Of a DNA stretch of 32,554 nt, positions 1 to 6,981 are shown one piece after another. The stretch spans positions 1 to 32,554 of the forward strand of contig JAIPEL010000047.1 of assembly GCA_021737185.1 (NCBI GenBank). Reading direction: 5' to 3'. The notes beneath the pieces were generated by a model that saw only the letters and a program-made list of their open reading frames with translations, was not told where the DNA came from and made no database searches. Each line of letters begins with the position of its first letter. Position 1 is the first letter of the stretch. The translations under genes were made by a program, and so were the position numbers. This stretch comes from Desulfobacterales bacterium (GTDB lineage Bacteria > Desulfobacterota > Desulfobacteria > Desulfobacterales > CAFBRK01).

Positions 1-565
1 TTTTTCTGAGTTGCTTGTAGGCCGAGCGTTTGCACTCGACGACCACCAGCGGGATGCCGTTGACGAAAAGAACGATGTCCGGGATATAGTGCTTGTCATA
101 CCCTATGCGCTCCACCTTGTATTCGCCCGTGCAGTGGAAGGTGTTGTTTTCCGGATGCTGCCAGTCGATGTAATCGATGGTGAAGCTCTTGGTGTCTCCT
201 TCCACGGTCTGGGGCACGCTGGTGCCGAGGCACAGCAAATCGTAAGCCTGCTCGTTTTGGTACAGGGCCCCGGTGGCGCGAATGTTTTTCAAGGTCTGCA
301 CCGCGTTTTGCACCGCATTTTCGGTAAACGGCCGGAGCTCCCCCTTGAACTCATACCGGCACCGGTGACGGATGTGGTCTGCCAGCACCGGCTCCAGGAT
401 GGTCCGCCCCAGCCGACCGCCGCGAAGCCTGACTGTCTTTTCCGGAGGCAGGTATGTCCACCCCGTCTGCATCAGCAGGTGAAGCGCCGGAAGCTGGGAC
501 TGGACCTTCTCCAGGTAGCTTGGCAGTTCGTGGGGTTCGGTTTCAAATGGGGTTACGTGCTCCAT
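1..565 (-). CDS. hsdR: Type I restriction enzyme R subunit, N-terminal part (runs off the window)
   Basis: This is the N-terminal 188 codons of the restriction (translocase/nuclease) subunit of a type I R-M system; the rest lies before base 1. The start is ATG at 565-563, 9 bases after the hsdS stop, as expected for co-translated S and R genes. The visible part is the HsdR N-terminal nuclease domain. It contains a PD-(D/E)xK-like core, read as PDIVLFVNGIPLVVVECKRS near residues 165-182, where the Asp and the ExK pair would bind metal. Upstream is the typical motif NAVQNAVQTLKNIRATGAL. The SF2 helicase motor domains are outside the window, so intactness cannot be judged. Confidence 0.9.
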   Translation of the reverse strand, partial: MEHVTPFETEPHELPSYLEKVQSQLPALHLLMQTGWTYLPPEKTVRLRGGRLGRTILEPVLADHIRHRCRYEFKGELRPFTENAVQNAVQTLKNIRATGALYQNEQAYDLLCLGTSVPQTVEGDTKSFTIDYIDWQHPENNTFHCTGEYKVERIGYDKHYIPDIVLFVNGIPLVVVECKRSAYKQLRK

Positions 566-574
566 GGGACGCTC

Positions 575-1846
575 CTACACCTTCACGCGCACCTCACCGG
601 TGAGCAGCTTCTGCATCAGGCCGCGTTTTTGTTTTTCGAGGGCGGCGAGTTTCTTTTTGAGGATTGTGATTTCTTTATCGACTTCAGTGAGAATTGCTGA
701 AATTTGTCTTTGCTCATGTGCGGGCGGGACATGGATTTTTACCTTGAAAAAATCATGCGGGTTCAGATTCAGGAGTCCATCATTTCGTACCCCTGTGTTA
801 ATGACTCTATGCAACTGATGGTTTAACATTCCGTTTTCAAAATAGTACTTGTAAAATCTGGAATCTATTTCGGCGTTGGGGGGCTGAAAACAGATATAAA
901 CATTAGGAACCAACGCTTTTTCATAATCTTCCAATAGATGGACACACCCTTGCGGGTAGGCTTTTGAGTTGCCTTTATTATAAGCAAATTCGCCCTTTTT
1001 TAATAAAGTATATCGATCCAGATTTTTCCCGGCGATTACCTTGCTGAACTTATCCCTCTGATGGACAAAGCCTATGGTTGCAGTAATGCTCAGCACAGCA
1101 TCAATTGCCGAAAATGATGCTCTTTGTACCCTTTGGAAAACCTCCCTCAGTTCAGCCTTTTGCCAAGTTGGAATAAAATTTCCGGTCTTGTTGTTCGGCA
1201 ACCGGCTTTTTCCGGTCAGCAGTTGCTGCATGAGTGCTTTTTTGAGGCGCTTTTTCGCATCGATCAGCTTGCGGGTTCCTTCTATGGCCCGATCCCAGGT
1301 GTATAGTATTTTGACTATTTTGTTCTGTTCCCTGGAAGGGGGAAGAACTATCGGAAAATTGATGAACTGTTCGCGAGTTAAATGGGAAATGCTCGTTCGG
1401 CCAGTGAAACGAACAATAATTGGTGAAGTAACTGCTCTGTGAAGATAATACATCGCAAAGGATGTAGATATTTGTTCATCTTTGGATCTAAGGCGGTGAA
1501 GAGCCTTTTGATATAAGCATGGCTTTATCTGCTCCTCCCAAACTGCACACCTCCCTGCTTCACCGCCTTCACAGACGAGGAGATCTCCTTTTTTCAATAC
1601 GAATTTTTCTATTTCCTTTTCAGAAAAATCCATTTCACGGATTTCATCCAGATCAAAATACCCCCAGCGAACATTGTGATTAGCCAAATACGGCTTAGGG
1701 TTTATGCCATTTCGAGAACGCTGACTTAGCATTTTACCAAGTTGGATCTGAAAAAGTTTGCCTGCTGGTTGATAGCCCCAGTCCTCCGGTATCCACCCAG
1801 ATTTGGTCTTCTTATACCCCGGCCGATTTTCGTTCCGATCTTTCAC
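575..1846 (-). CDS. hsdS: Type I restriction enzyme specificity subunit (two target-recognition domains)
   Basis: This is the DNA-sequence recognition subunit of the type I R-M complex, which joins two HsdM to form the methyltransferase and adds HsdR for restriction. It is about 420 residues, normal for a full HsdS. The first half opens with the usual KKTKSGWIPEDW start of TRD1 and runs to a helical spacer (DAKKRLKKALMQQLLTGKSR). A second TRD then follows, and a second, near-repeated spacer ends in KQKRGLMQKLLTGEVRVKV. The duplicated LMQ(Q/K)LLTG helices mark the two conserved regions. No ATG fits the N-terminus. GTG at 1846 (preceded by GGATGGAAAC) or TTG at 1858 are the candidates, and I chose GTG. 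The gene follows the AlbA_2 ATPase gene and precedes hsdR. Confidence 0.88.
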   Translation of the reverse strand: MKDRNENRPGYKKTKSGWIPEDWGYQPAGKLFQIQLGKMLSQRSRNGINPKPYLANHNVRWGYFDLDEIREMDFSEKEIEKFVLKKGDLLVCEGGEAGRCAVWEEQIKPCLYQKALHRLRSKDEQISTSFAMYYLHRAVTSPIIVRFTGRTSISHLTREQFINFPIVLPPSREQNKIVKILYTWDRAIEGTRKLIDAKKRLKKALMQQLLTGKSRLPNNKTGNFIPTWQKAELREVFQRVQRASFSAIDAVLSITATIGFVHQRDKFSKVIAGKNLDRYTLLKKGEFAYNKGNSKAYPQGCVHLLEDYEKALVPNVYICFQPPNAEIDSRFYKYYFENGMLNHQLHRVINTGVRNDGLLNLNPHDFFKVKIHVPPAHEQRQISAILTEVDKEITILKKKLAALEKQKRGLMQKLLTGEVRVKV

Positions 1847-1860
1847 GTTTCCATCCAAAT

Positions 1861-1890
1861 ATTTCGTGTATTTGGTGTATTTCGTGGTGA
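1861..1890 (-). repeat. CCACGAAA-type extragenic repeat, copy 1
   Basis: The minus strand reads ACCACGAAATACACCAAA followed by TACACGAAAT. It is closely related to the two copies at 3431 and 3538. It lies in the short gap between the AlbA_2 ATPase gene and hsdS. Confidence 0.7.
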
Positions 1891-1942
1891 AATCTTTTTC
1901 AGTTCCTTCAGCAGCTTGTTCCTGCAGCGCAAAACCGCCATT

Positions 1943-3415
1943 TTATTCGGACCTTTCCTCCATCTGTTTCAAAAGGGTTTCGCCCTTCTTTGTCAGGCGG
2001 TACTTTTGATTTTTGCTTTTTGGCTTCTCCGGTATCGTTCGTTCGATCAGCCCCGCATCAAGGGCAGGCAACAGGTAATGCTTTCGGAAATGCTCCCGGT
2101 CCGCTAAACCGATTGCATCCTGGATTTCCATGCGGCTCGATGCCTTCTTGCAGGCATCGAGAACTGCAATGACTTGCGGGGCAACTTGCGGGGTATCATG
2201 CGGGGTAACATGCGGGGTAACATGCGGGGACACATGGCCGGTCACTGCCGGTGTAAAGCTGAGGACGACCGAGCCGGCCTCTTCGGTCCACGCTGGGGCA
2301 GGATTACCGTTTTCCGCGCACCAGTCGAGGATGTTCAGGGTGCCGGTGCCCCATTTTTCGATGATGCCGGCGCGGTAAAAAACGCCGGCGATGATCGGGT
2401 TCCATGGCCTGGATTCATGGGTTTTCGTCAGCTTCTCCGGGGTCATGCCGAAATGGAAGCCGCCGGGGTTGGCCACTTCGAGATGGTCGTCGTACATGGC
2501 CACGGTGACCGCACCGCCGAAGACGGCGTAATCCCTGTGGCAGAGGGCGTTTGCCAGCGCCTCCCGGGTTGCCCGGGGCGGATAAGAGGGCTGGTCTTCG
2601 CGCACCATCTTGCCGGGAACCACACGGCCGGCGATGGGCACATGGTCCAGCAAGAAGGACTCCGCCCGCCGAAGCAGGGAAAAGGCATGGCCCCAGTACT
2701 CCCGGTTGTCGGAAAAATCGGCGAGACGGTTCCTGCCCCGAAAGCGGGCCAGCCGGAGGACCAGTTGGGGATAGATCGGCTTCAGCCGGGAGGTTTTGCC
2801 GTAGAGGGCGACAGCGGCATTGAGCAGCCGGCCGTCGTGAATCAGCTCCAGGCCGCGCAAGATCGATTGGATGTCGCTTCGCGGGGGAGACTCCAGGCGG
2901 CCCAGCCTTACGGCGTTTTCGATGGTGAGATGGATTTCCTCCTCGTCGAGATCCGCGATGCTCACCCCATCAGGAACCGGCTCGTTTTCCCACCGCCTGG
3001 TGGCATGGATCCGCTCCACGAGCCTCCGCTCGTACTCGGTTTTCGGCATTGGCTTGGTCGTCGGGCCGTGGCGCATGTAGGCGCGGCCGTCATAGGTAAA
3101 GATCCCCTTGCCGCCGGGTATGGTGAGCACGATGATCTCTTTGCCGCTTTTCAACGGCACGGTTTCGATTTCCGGAAAGGCCGGGGGGTCGAGCCGCTGC
3201 AATTCCCCTGTGATGTCCCGGAGGGTCCGCTCGGTGACCTCCTGGCCGACGATCTTGCCGTCGTCCCTCACGCCGAAGAGGACATAGCCGCCCATCCCGT
3301 TTAACATGGCGCAAACGGTTTTGGCGGCGCTGGTGCGCTGGCCGGTGGTGGCCTTGAACTCGATCCGCTCGCTTTCGCCGCCGGAAACCAGGCCTTTGAT
3401 CGTCTGCAGGTTCAT
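1943..3415 (-). CDS. AlbA_2 (Schlafen-like) / GHKL ATPase protein with winged-helix tail, inside the hsd locus
   Basis: This 490-aa protein combines an N-terminal AlbA_2 domain (about residues 10-125: ESERIEFKATTG, then NGMGGYVLFGVRDDG and the YMRHG strand) with a HATPase_c_4-like domain (about 280-390). The second domain contains EALANALCHRDY, LEVANPGG and EKWGTGT. A linker of repeated HV(S/T)P or QVAP units (about 400-420) follows, then a winged-helix C-terminus (about 425-490). Such proteins are often annotated as putative transcriptional regulators or RecG-like ATP-binding proteins, and they recur as extra genes in type I R-M operons. Its role here is unknown; nucleic-acid binding or operon regulation is inferred from domain type only. 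It lies between hsdM and hsdS in the same orientation. The start is ATG with no clear Shine-Dalgarno. Confidence 0.85.
   Translation of the reverse strand: MNLQTIKGLVSGGESERIEFKATTGQRTSAAKTVCAMLNGMGGYVLFGVRDDGKIVGQEVTERTLRDITGELQRLDPPAFPEIETVPLKSGKEIIVLTIPGGKGIFTYDGRAYMRHGPTTKPMPKTEYERRLVERIHATRRWENEPVPDGVSIADLDEEEIHLTIENAVRLGRLESPPRSDIQSILRGLELIHDGRLLNAAVALYGKTSRLKPIYPQLVLRLARFRGRNRLADFSDNREYWGHAFSLLRRAESFLLDHVPIAGRVVPGKMVREDQPSYPPRATREALANALCHRDYAVFGGAVTVAMYDDHLEVANPGGFHFGMTPEKLTKTHESRPWNPIIAGVFYRAGIIEKWGTGTLNILDWCAENGNPAPAWTEEAGSVVLSFTPAVTGHVSPHVTPHVTPHDTPQVAPQVIAVLDACKKASSRMEIQDAIGLADREHFRKHYLLPALDAGLIERTIPEKPKSKNQKYRLTKKGETLLKQMEERSE
2174..2233 (-). repeat. Five tandem 12-bp units coding the TPHV/TPQV linker
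   Basis: Five in-frame 12-base units (plus strand consensus atgcggggtaac) lie head to tail inside the AlbA_2 ATPase gene. They encode the His/Gln-Val-Thr-Pro linker before the winged helix. Two units are identical and the others differ at one to four bases. A 12-base period keeps frame, so unit number can vary by slippage without breaking the gene. Confidence 0.85.
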
Positions 3416-3430
3416 TTTTTTAACGACAGT

Positions 3431-3557
3431 GAACCACGAAACACACGAAATACACGAAAGATGTTGATTGTGTTAAAAACAGATTTTCGGCGGTGTGCTC
3501 AGTTCGATCTGTCATTGCCCTTTATCCCTTTTTTTATTTTCGTGTGTTTCGTGGTTC
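3431..3557. repeat. Inverted pair of CCACGAAA-type repeats (20-bp arms) between hsdM and the AlbA_2 gene
   Basis: The arm at 3431-3450 reads gaaccacgaaacacacgaaa. Its exact reverse complement is at 3538-3557. The left arm continues into tacacgaaa, matching the copy at 1861. The right arm touches the hsdM stop codon. The gap between the arms is AT-rich and carries no ORF. These could form a long hairpin in the mRNA after hsdM or be remnants of a mobile extragenic repeat. Confidence 0.85.
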
Positions 3558-5092
3558 TAATTAAAGCCGAGCTCCTTCAGATAGCCGGCCATTTTTTTCT
3601 GGGTTTCGGCTAATTCATTTTCGATCTGATCGATCTCTTTCTGGACTTCTGCGATATCGATCTCCGGTTCCGGTTCGAAGGTGTCCACATACCGGGGGAT
3701 ATTGAGGTTGAACTCGTTTTCCTCGATTTCTTCAAAGGAGGCCGGATGGGCGTATTTATCCACGGCTTTCCGGGCTTTAAAGGTGGAGACGATCTTTTCG
3801 ATGTCTTCGGATCTCAGGCGGTTCTGGTTCGTGCCCTGCTCGAAATCCCGGCTGGCGTCGATGAAGAGAACCTTTTTGGCGGACTTTCTCGCCTTGTCGA
3901 AGATCATCAGAGCGGCCGGGATACCGGTGCCGTAAAACAGGTTGGCCGGAAGCCCGATGACCGCATCGAGGAGGTTCTCCCGTACCGTTGCCTCCCGGAT
4001 CTTTCCTTCCTGGCCCCCCCGGAAGAGGACGCCGTGCGGTACGACCACACCGACCCGTCCCTTGGCTTCGACGGCGGTGGCCAGCATGTGGGAGATAAAG
4101 GCCCAGTCTCCTTTGCTCTTAGGCGGGATTCCCCGGTAAAAGCGGTTGTAGCGGTCGCCTGCGGCGACCTCCTGGCCCCACTTGTCGAGGCTGAAGGGGG
4201 GGTTGGCAACCACCACGTCAAAGGCCATCAGGGCATCGTCTTCCACAAGCTGGGGGGCGCGGATGGTGTCCTCCCACTCGATCCTGGCCGAATCGACATT
4301 GTGCAGGAACATGTTCATCTTGCAAAGCGCCCAGGTGGAGCCGTTCATTTCCTGGCCGTACAGGGCATAATCGTCGGACCCGACCTGTTTGCCGGCCCGG
4401 ATCAGCAAAGATCCCGATCCGCAGGCCGGATCGCAGATCCGGTCGCCCGGCTTCGGGGACACGAGCCGGGCCAGGGTTTCGGAGACTTCGGCCGGGGTGT
4501 AGAATTCTCCGGCCTTTTTCCCGGCGGTGGCGGCAAAGCGGGCAATGAGGTACTCATAGACGTCGCCGATGAGGTCCCGATCTCCGTTGTTTTCGGGACG
4601 GAGATCGAGCACCACCAGGTCTTCCAGAAGATTCTTCAGGCGCGTGTTGCGCTGTCTGGCCTGGCCCAGATTGGCCTCGCTGTTGAAGTCGATGTTGCGG
4701 AAAACATTGTGCAGCTTGGCCTTGTTTGCGTCTTCCAGGTGTTCTAGCAGGACGTTGATCAGTGCGCCGATATTGGGCCGGTCTCTTCGTTCATAGAGAC
4801 TGTCGAAAGTGGCCGGAAATGCTTCCTCCATGCTGCCCTTGGCATCCTTGATCTCGATTTCCGGAATGACGAATCTTTCCAGCTTCAATGCCCTTTCGAT
4901 CCGGAGCTGATTGCCTTCGTATTTTTTTTCGAATTCGGCGATCTTCGATTTGCGGATATCGCTCAGGTACTTCACGAACAGCATCGTGAGAATGTAATCT
5001 TTGTATTGGGCTGGGTCGATGACGCCCCGAAAGGTGTCGCAGGCCCGCCATACCACGTTGAAAATATCGGTCCGTTTGTCTCGATCAGGCAT
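3557..5092 (-). CDS. hsdM: Type I restriction enzyme M subunit (N6-adenine DNA methyltransferase)
   Basis: HsdM (511 aa, normal length) transfers a methyl group from S-adenosylmethionine to adenine within the site chosen by HsdS. The N-terminal helical HsdM_N domain covers about residues 8-140 (VVWRACDTFRG, YILTMLFVKYLSD). The N6_Mtase domain follows with the AdoMet-binding motif DPACGSGSLL at 221-230 and the catalytic NPPF at 297-300. The GEFYTP motif typical of HsdM is at 195-200. The C-terminal coiled region (EVQKEIDQIENELAETQKK) contacts HsdS in known systems. The start is ATG with AAGGAT upstream, and the gene begins 3 bases after the half-size S gene stop, so the two are probably translationally coupled. 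All key motifs are present and it looks functional. Confidence 0.95.
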   Translation of the reverse strand: MPDRDKRTDIFNVVWRACDTFRGVIDPAQYKDYILTMLFVKYLSDIRKSKIAEFEKKYEGNQLRIERALKLERFVIPEIEIKDAKGSMEEAFPATFDSLYERRDRPNIGALINVLLEHLEDANKAKLHNVFRNIDFNSEANLGQARQRNTRLKNLLEDLVVLDLRPENNGDRDLIGDVYEYLIARFAATAGKKAGEFYTPAEVSETLARLVSPKPGDRICDPACGSGSLLIRAGKQVGSDDYALYGQEMNGSTWALCKMNMFLHNVDSARIEWEDTIRAPQLVEDDALMAFDVVVANPPFSLDKWGQEVAAGDRYNRFYRGIPPKSKGDWAFISHMLATAVEAKGRVGVVVPHGVLFRGGQEGKIREATVRENLLDAVIGLPANLFYGTGIPAALMIFDKARKSAKKVLFIDASRDFEQGTNQNRLRSEDIEKIVSTFKARKAVDKYAHPASFEEIEENEFNLNIPRYVDTFEPEPEIDIAEVQKEIDQIENELAETQKKMAGYLKELGFN

Positions 5093-5095
5093 CGG

Positions 5096-5683
5096 TTATC
5101 CTTTTTTCTGGTCTTTTCGCGCTGCCTTGAGGCAGCACTCCATGATCCATTCCTTACGCTTTTCCGCCAGCATTGCATAGAGCCGCTGCTCTTTCTCTAC
5201 CAGGCGTGCGGTTTCCACCACCGTTTTTTGTACGGCAGGCGAGGGGATCGGTATGTCGATTTCTTCCAGCACCTTTCTTCTTACCACCGGCATGTGAACC
5301 CCCCTGCCGCTGTACCGTTTCAAATACTCCTCAACCGCTCCCTGATTCAGATACCAGCACAGATAGTTCGCTCGGGCCGGGCCATCCGGCACGCGGATAA
5401 TGAAAAAACTGGCGGCGGCGACGGTGTCTCCGGGAAGTTTATTAATGAGAATCGAATAGTTGTTGGCCCCCCGGGCCATAAAAAGGATGTCTCCTTTTTT
5501 TAAAAGCCAGTCTTTGGCTGACAGGGCCGGGCTGAAGCGGATCAACGAGCCGGTATCGTAGCCCAGATTTTCTGTATCCACGTCCTTTGCCTGGAACAGA
5601 AACAGTGAGCCGGTTTCGTCAGGCTCGATTCTGGTCCGGCTGATATAGCCGCTGTTGATCGCAGCGAGTTTTTTCAGTTTCAT
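5096..5683 (-). CDS. Half-size type I specificity protein (single target-recognition domain)
   Basis: This protein of about 195 aa resembles one half of HsdS. It has a single TRD (KLKKLAAINSGYISRTR start; AKDWLLKKGDILFMARG in the middle; MPVVRRKVLEEIDIPIPSP near the end) and one C-terminal helical spacer (VETARLVEKEQRLYAMLAEK). Full HsdS proteins have two of each. It is the first gene of the hsd locus and stops 3 bases before hsdM. ATG at 5683 is preferred; a TTG at 5695 extends the frame by four codons. In known cases half-S proteins dimerise to rebuild a palindromic-site recognition subunit, so this may be a second specificity for the same HsdM. A truncated relic is possible but less likely, because the ORF is intact and tightly spaced. 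Confidence 0.8.
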   Translation of the reverse strand: MKLKKLAAINSGYISRTRIEPDETGSLFLFQAKDVDTENLGYDTGSLIRFSPALSAKDWLLKKGDILFMARGANNYSILINKLPGDTVAAASFFIIRVPDGPARANYLCWYLNQGAVEEYLKRYSGRGVHMPVVRRKVLEEIDIPIPSPAVQKTVVETARLVEKEQRLYAMLAEKRKEWIMECCLKAARKDQKKG

Positions 5684-5727
5684 GATCTCATACAATTACC
5701 ACGGTAGACGCATAACTGCAATAAAAT

Positions 5728-5756
5728 ATTAAAAAATAGTGCAAATAATTATGCAA
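5728..5756 (-). promoter_or_regulatory. Possible promoter for the hsd operon
   Basis: On the minus strand a TTGCAT box (5756-5751) lies 17 bases from TTTAAT (5733-5728), about 45 bases before the half-S start. Both boxes are imperfect and the region is AT-rich, so chance matches are likely. Confidence 0.35.
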
Positions 5757-5758
5757 GA

Positions 5759-5773
5759 TAGCAAAAATTGCTA
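5759..5773. promoter_or_regulatory. Palindrome TAGCAA-AAA-TTGCTA in the divergent promoter region
   Basis: Perfect 6-bp arms with a 3-bp centre lie 8 bases before the -35 box of the CBASS promoter and between the divergent hsd and CBASS transcription units. The site is the size of an operator for a dimeric regulator. No regulator is identified in the sequence. Confidence 0.4.
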
Positions 5774-5780
5774 AAATAAC

Positions 5781-5809
5781 TTGACATAAGTGATATAAAA
5801 AAATACAGT
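5781..5809 (+). promoter_or_regulatory. Sigma-70 type promoter for the CBASS operon
   Basis: A perfect TTGACA (5781-5786) lies 17 bases before TACAGT (5804-5809), in AT-rich DNA 40 bases before the small ORF at 5850 and about 170 bases before the CD-NTase start. The -10 matches 4 of 6 consensus bases. Confidence 0.6.
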
Positions 5810-5849
5810 TGTGGATATCTTGGAATAATAAATACGAAAGACGGCCAGA

Positions 5850-5984
5850 ATGATACTGATGGAGCTGAACGAGGGACAAAAGCTTCAGGTGATGCTTGTG
5901 GAATTGCAAGAGCGGTACCAGGCCTCCCATCAGATTCGGGATCGGAGCATGCGATTCACGCTCGGAGGGAATCAAAATGACTGA
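5850..5984 (+). pseudogene. 44-codon ORF before the CD-NTase, probable remnant of the CBASS effector
   Basis: The ORF reads MILMELNEGQKLQVMLVEL, then QERYQASHQIRDRSMRFTL, then GGNQND and a stop that overlaps the CD-NTase start. The first 37 residues form an amphipathic helix with an RY-x-ASH-x-IRDRS pattern. That is like the juxtamembrane N-terminus of a membrane protein, yet it stops exactly where a membrane helix would be expected. The last codons carry the Shine-Dalgarno (GGAGGG) of the next gene. I infer that an effector gene lost its central part, leaving its two ends. It could instead be a genuine small leader peptide. No family was recognised. It is the first ORF after the TTGACA promoter. 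Confidence 0.5.
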
Positions 5985-6981
5985 TTTAAACAAAGAATTC
6001 AGAGTGTTTCATGAAGCTGTCGCGCTGTATTCGACAAAGAAAGCAGAACTGAGAAGATCCCGGGATGCCATTCGCGACCGGATACGGAGCTACTGCAAGA
6101 ATGTATTGCAGATCCCAGTGCCGAAATTCAGGGGGCAGGGCTCTTATTCGATGGGTACGACGGTGAATCCGCAGGACGGTGAATTCGACATCGATGATGG
6201 CGTTTACCTTCTTGATCTGAATTCTTCGGATACAAGCAACTGGCCAACGCCGGAAACAGTCCATCGTTGGATCGTCAGCGCGACTGAGGGGCACACCAAG
6301 GAAAAACCGGTGGACAAAAAGATCTGTGTCCGCGTTCGCTATGCCGGCCAATACCACGTGGATCTGCCTATATACGGCGAAAAGACAGGAGAATACCTGT
6401 TGGCAGAAAAAGGTGAAAAGGGATGGCATCGCAGCGACCCGCTCGCGCTGTCAACATGGTTCCTTGCCGGCGTCAAGCTATACGGCGACCAGCTTCGACG
6501 CATAGTGCGACTGCTGAAAGCATGGGAGGATTTCCAGTCCGGCCGACGAGGGAAAATGCCCAGCGGTCTGATTCTGACAGTTCTTGCGGTGCAAAATTTT
6601 CGTCATGATGATGCAGACGATGTCTGTTTCTCTGAAACCGTTCACGCCATTGGCCGTGCGATATCGCCGATTTTCCGTGTGACCAATCCCGTTGATGAAA
6701 CAGAAGAGCTGACGGCTCGGCTTTCGGAAATTCAAAAAGCCCGTTTTCAGGAAGCCGTGTCCGAGTTGTCGTCAATTGCCGAACAGGCCATCGACATGGA
6801 GGACGCTGAACAGGCTTCGAAACTTTGGCGGAATCAATTCGGCGATCGTTTCCCGGCCATAGAAAAAGATTTCATCAGAGAGGAGTTCAGACAAGCGGTC
6901 GCGGCCTCTGCCGCTACATATATCGGAAAACAACCTCCAAAGCCTTGGGCGCCCAATGGCATACCGTTGGTGGATCAATAA
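5977..6981 (+). CDS. CBASS CD-NTase (DncV-like cyclic oligonucleotide synthase)
   Basis: This 334-aa protein has the polymerase-beta-like nucleotidyltransferase core of CD-NTases, which make cyclic nucleotide signals on phage infection. Visible motifs are GQGSYSMGT (53-61, the GS motif), EFDIDDG (69-75, with metal-binding Asp71 and Asp73), and HVDLPIY with the third acidic residue Asp129. The C-terminal helical part contains SDP...WF and LLKAWEDF, which line up by eye with Vibrio DncV (INSDP...DWF, RFMKAWRD). The start is ATG 5977 with GGAGGG 7 bases before it. The frame is open further upstream but that extension is not credible. The 3' end overlaps the E2-like gene by 26 bases. The C-terminus ends in GIPLVDQ rather than the Gly or Ala often modified in type II CBASS. 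The product nucleotide cannot be predicted. Confidence 0.9.
   Translation: MTDLNKEFRVFHEAVALYSTKKAELRRSRDAIRDRIRSYCKNVLQIPVPKFRGQGSYSMGTTVNPQDGEFDIDDGVYLLDLNSSDTSNWPTPETVHRWIVSATEGHTKEKPVDKKICVRVRYAGQYHVDLPIYGEKTGEYLLAEKGEKGWHRSDPLALSTWFLAGVKLYGDQLRRIVRLLKAWEDFQSGRRGKMPSGLILTVLAVQNFRHDDADDVCFSETVHAIGRAISPIFRVTNPVDETEELTARLSEIQKARFQEAVSELSSIAEQAIDMEDAEQASKLWRNQFGDRFPAIEKDFIREEFRQAVAASAATYIGKQPPKPWAPNGIPLVDQ

Noticed and set aside
2174-3304. Long plus-strand open frame opposite the AlbA_2 ATPase gene
   Set aside because: Antisense shadow of a gene with clear AlbA_2 and GHKL motifs; its translation has no family features.
5896-5976. Extended N-terminus for the CD-NTase
   Set aside because: The extension overlaps the 44-codon ORF, has no ribosome site, and the GGAGGG before ATG 5977 gives the expected family start.
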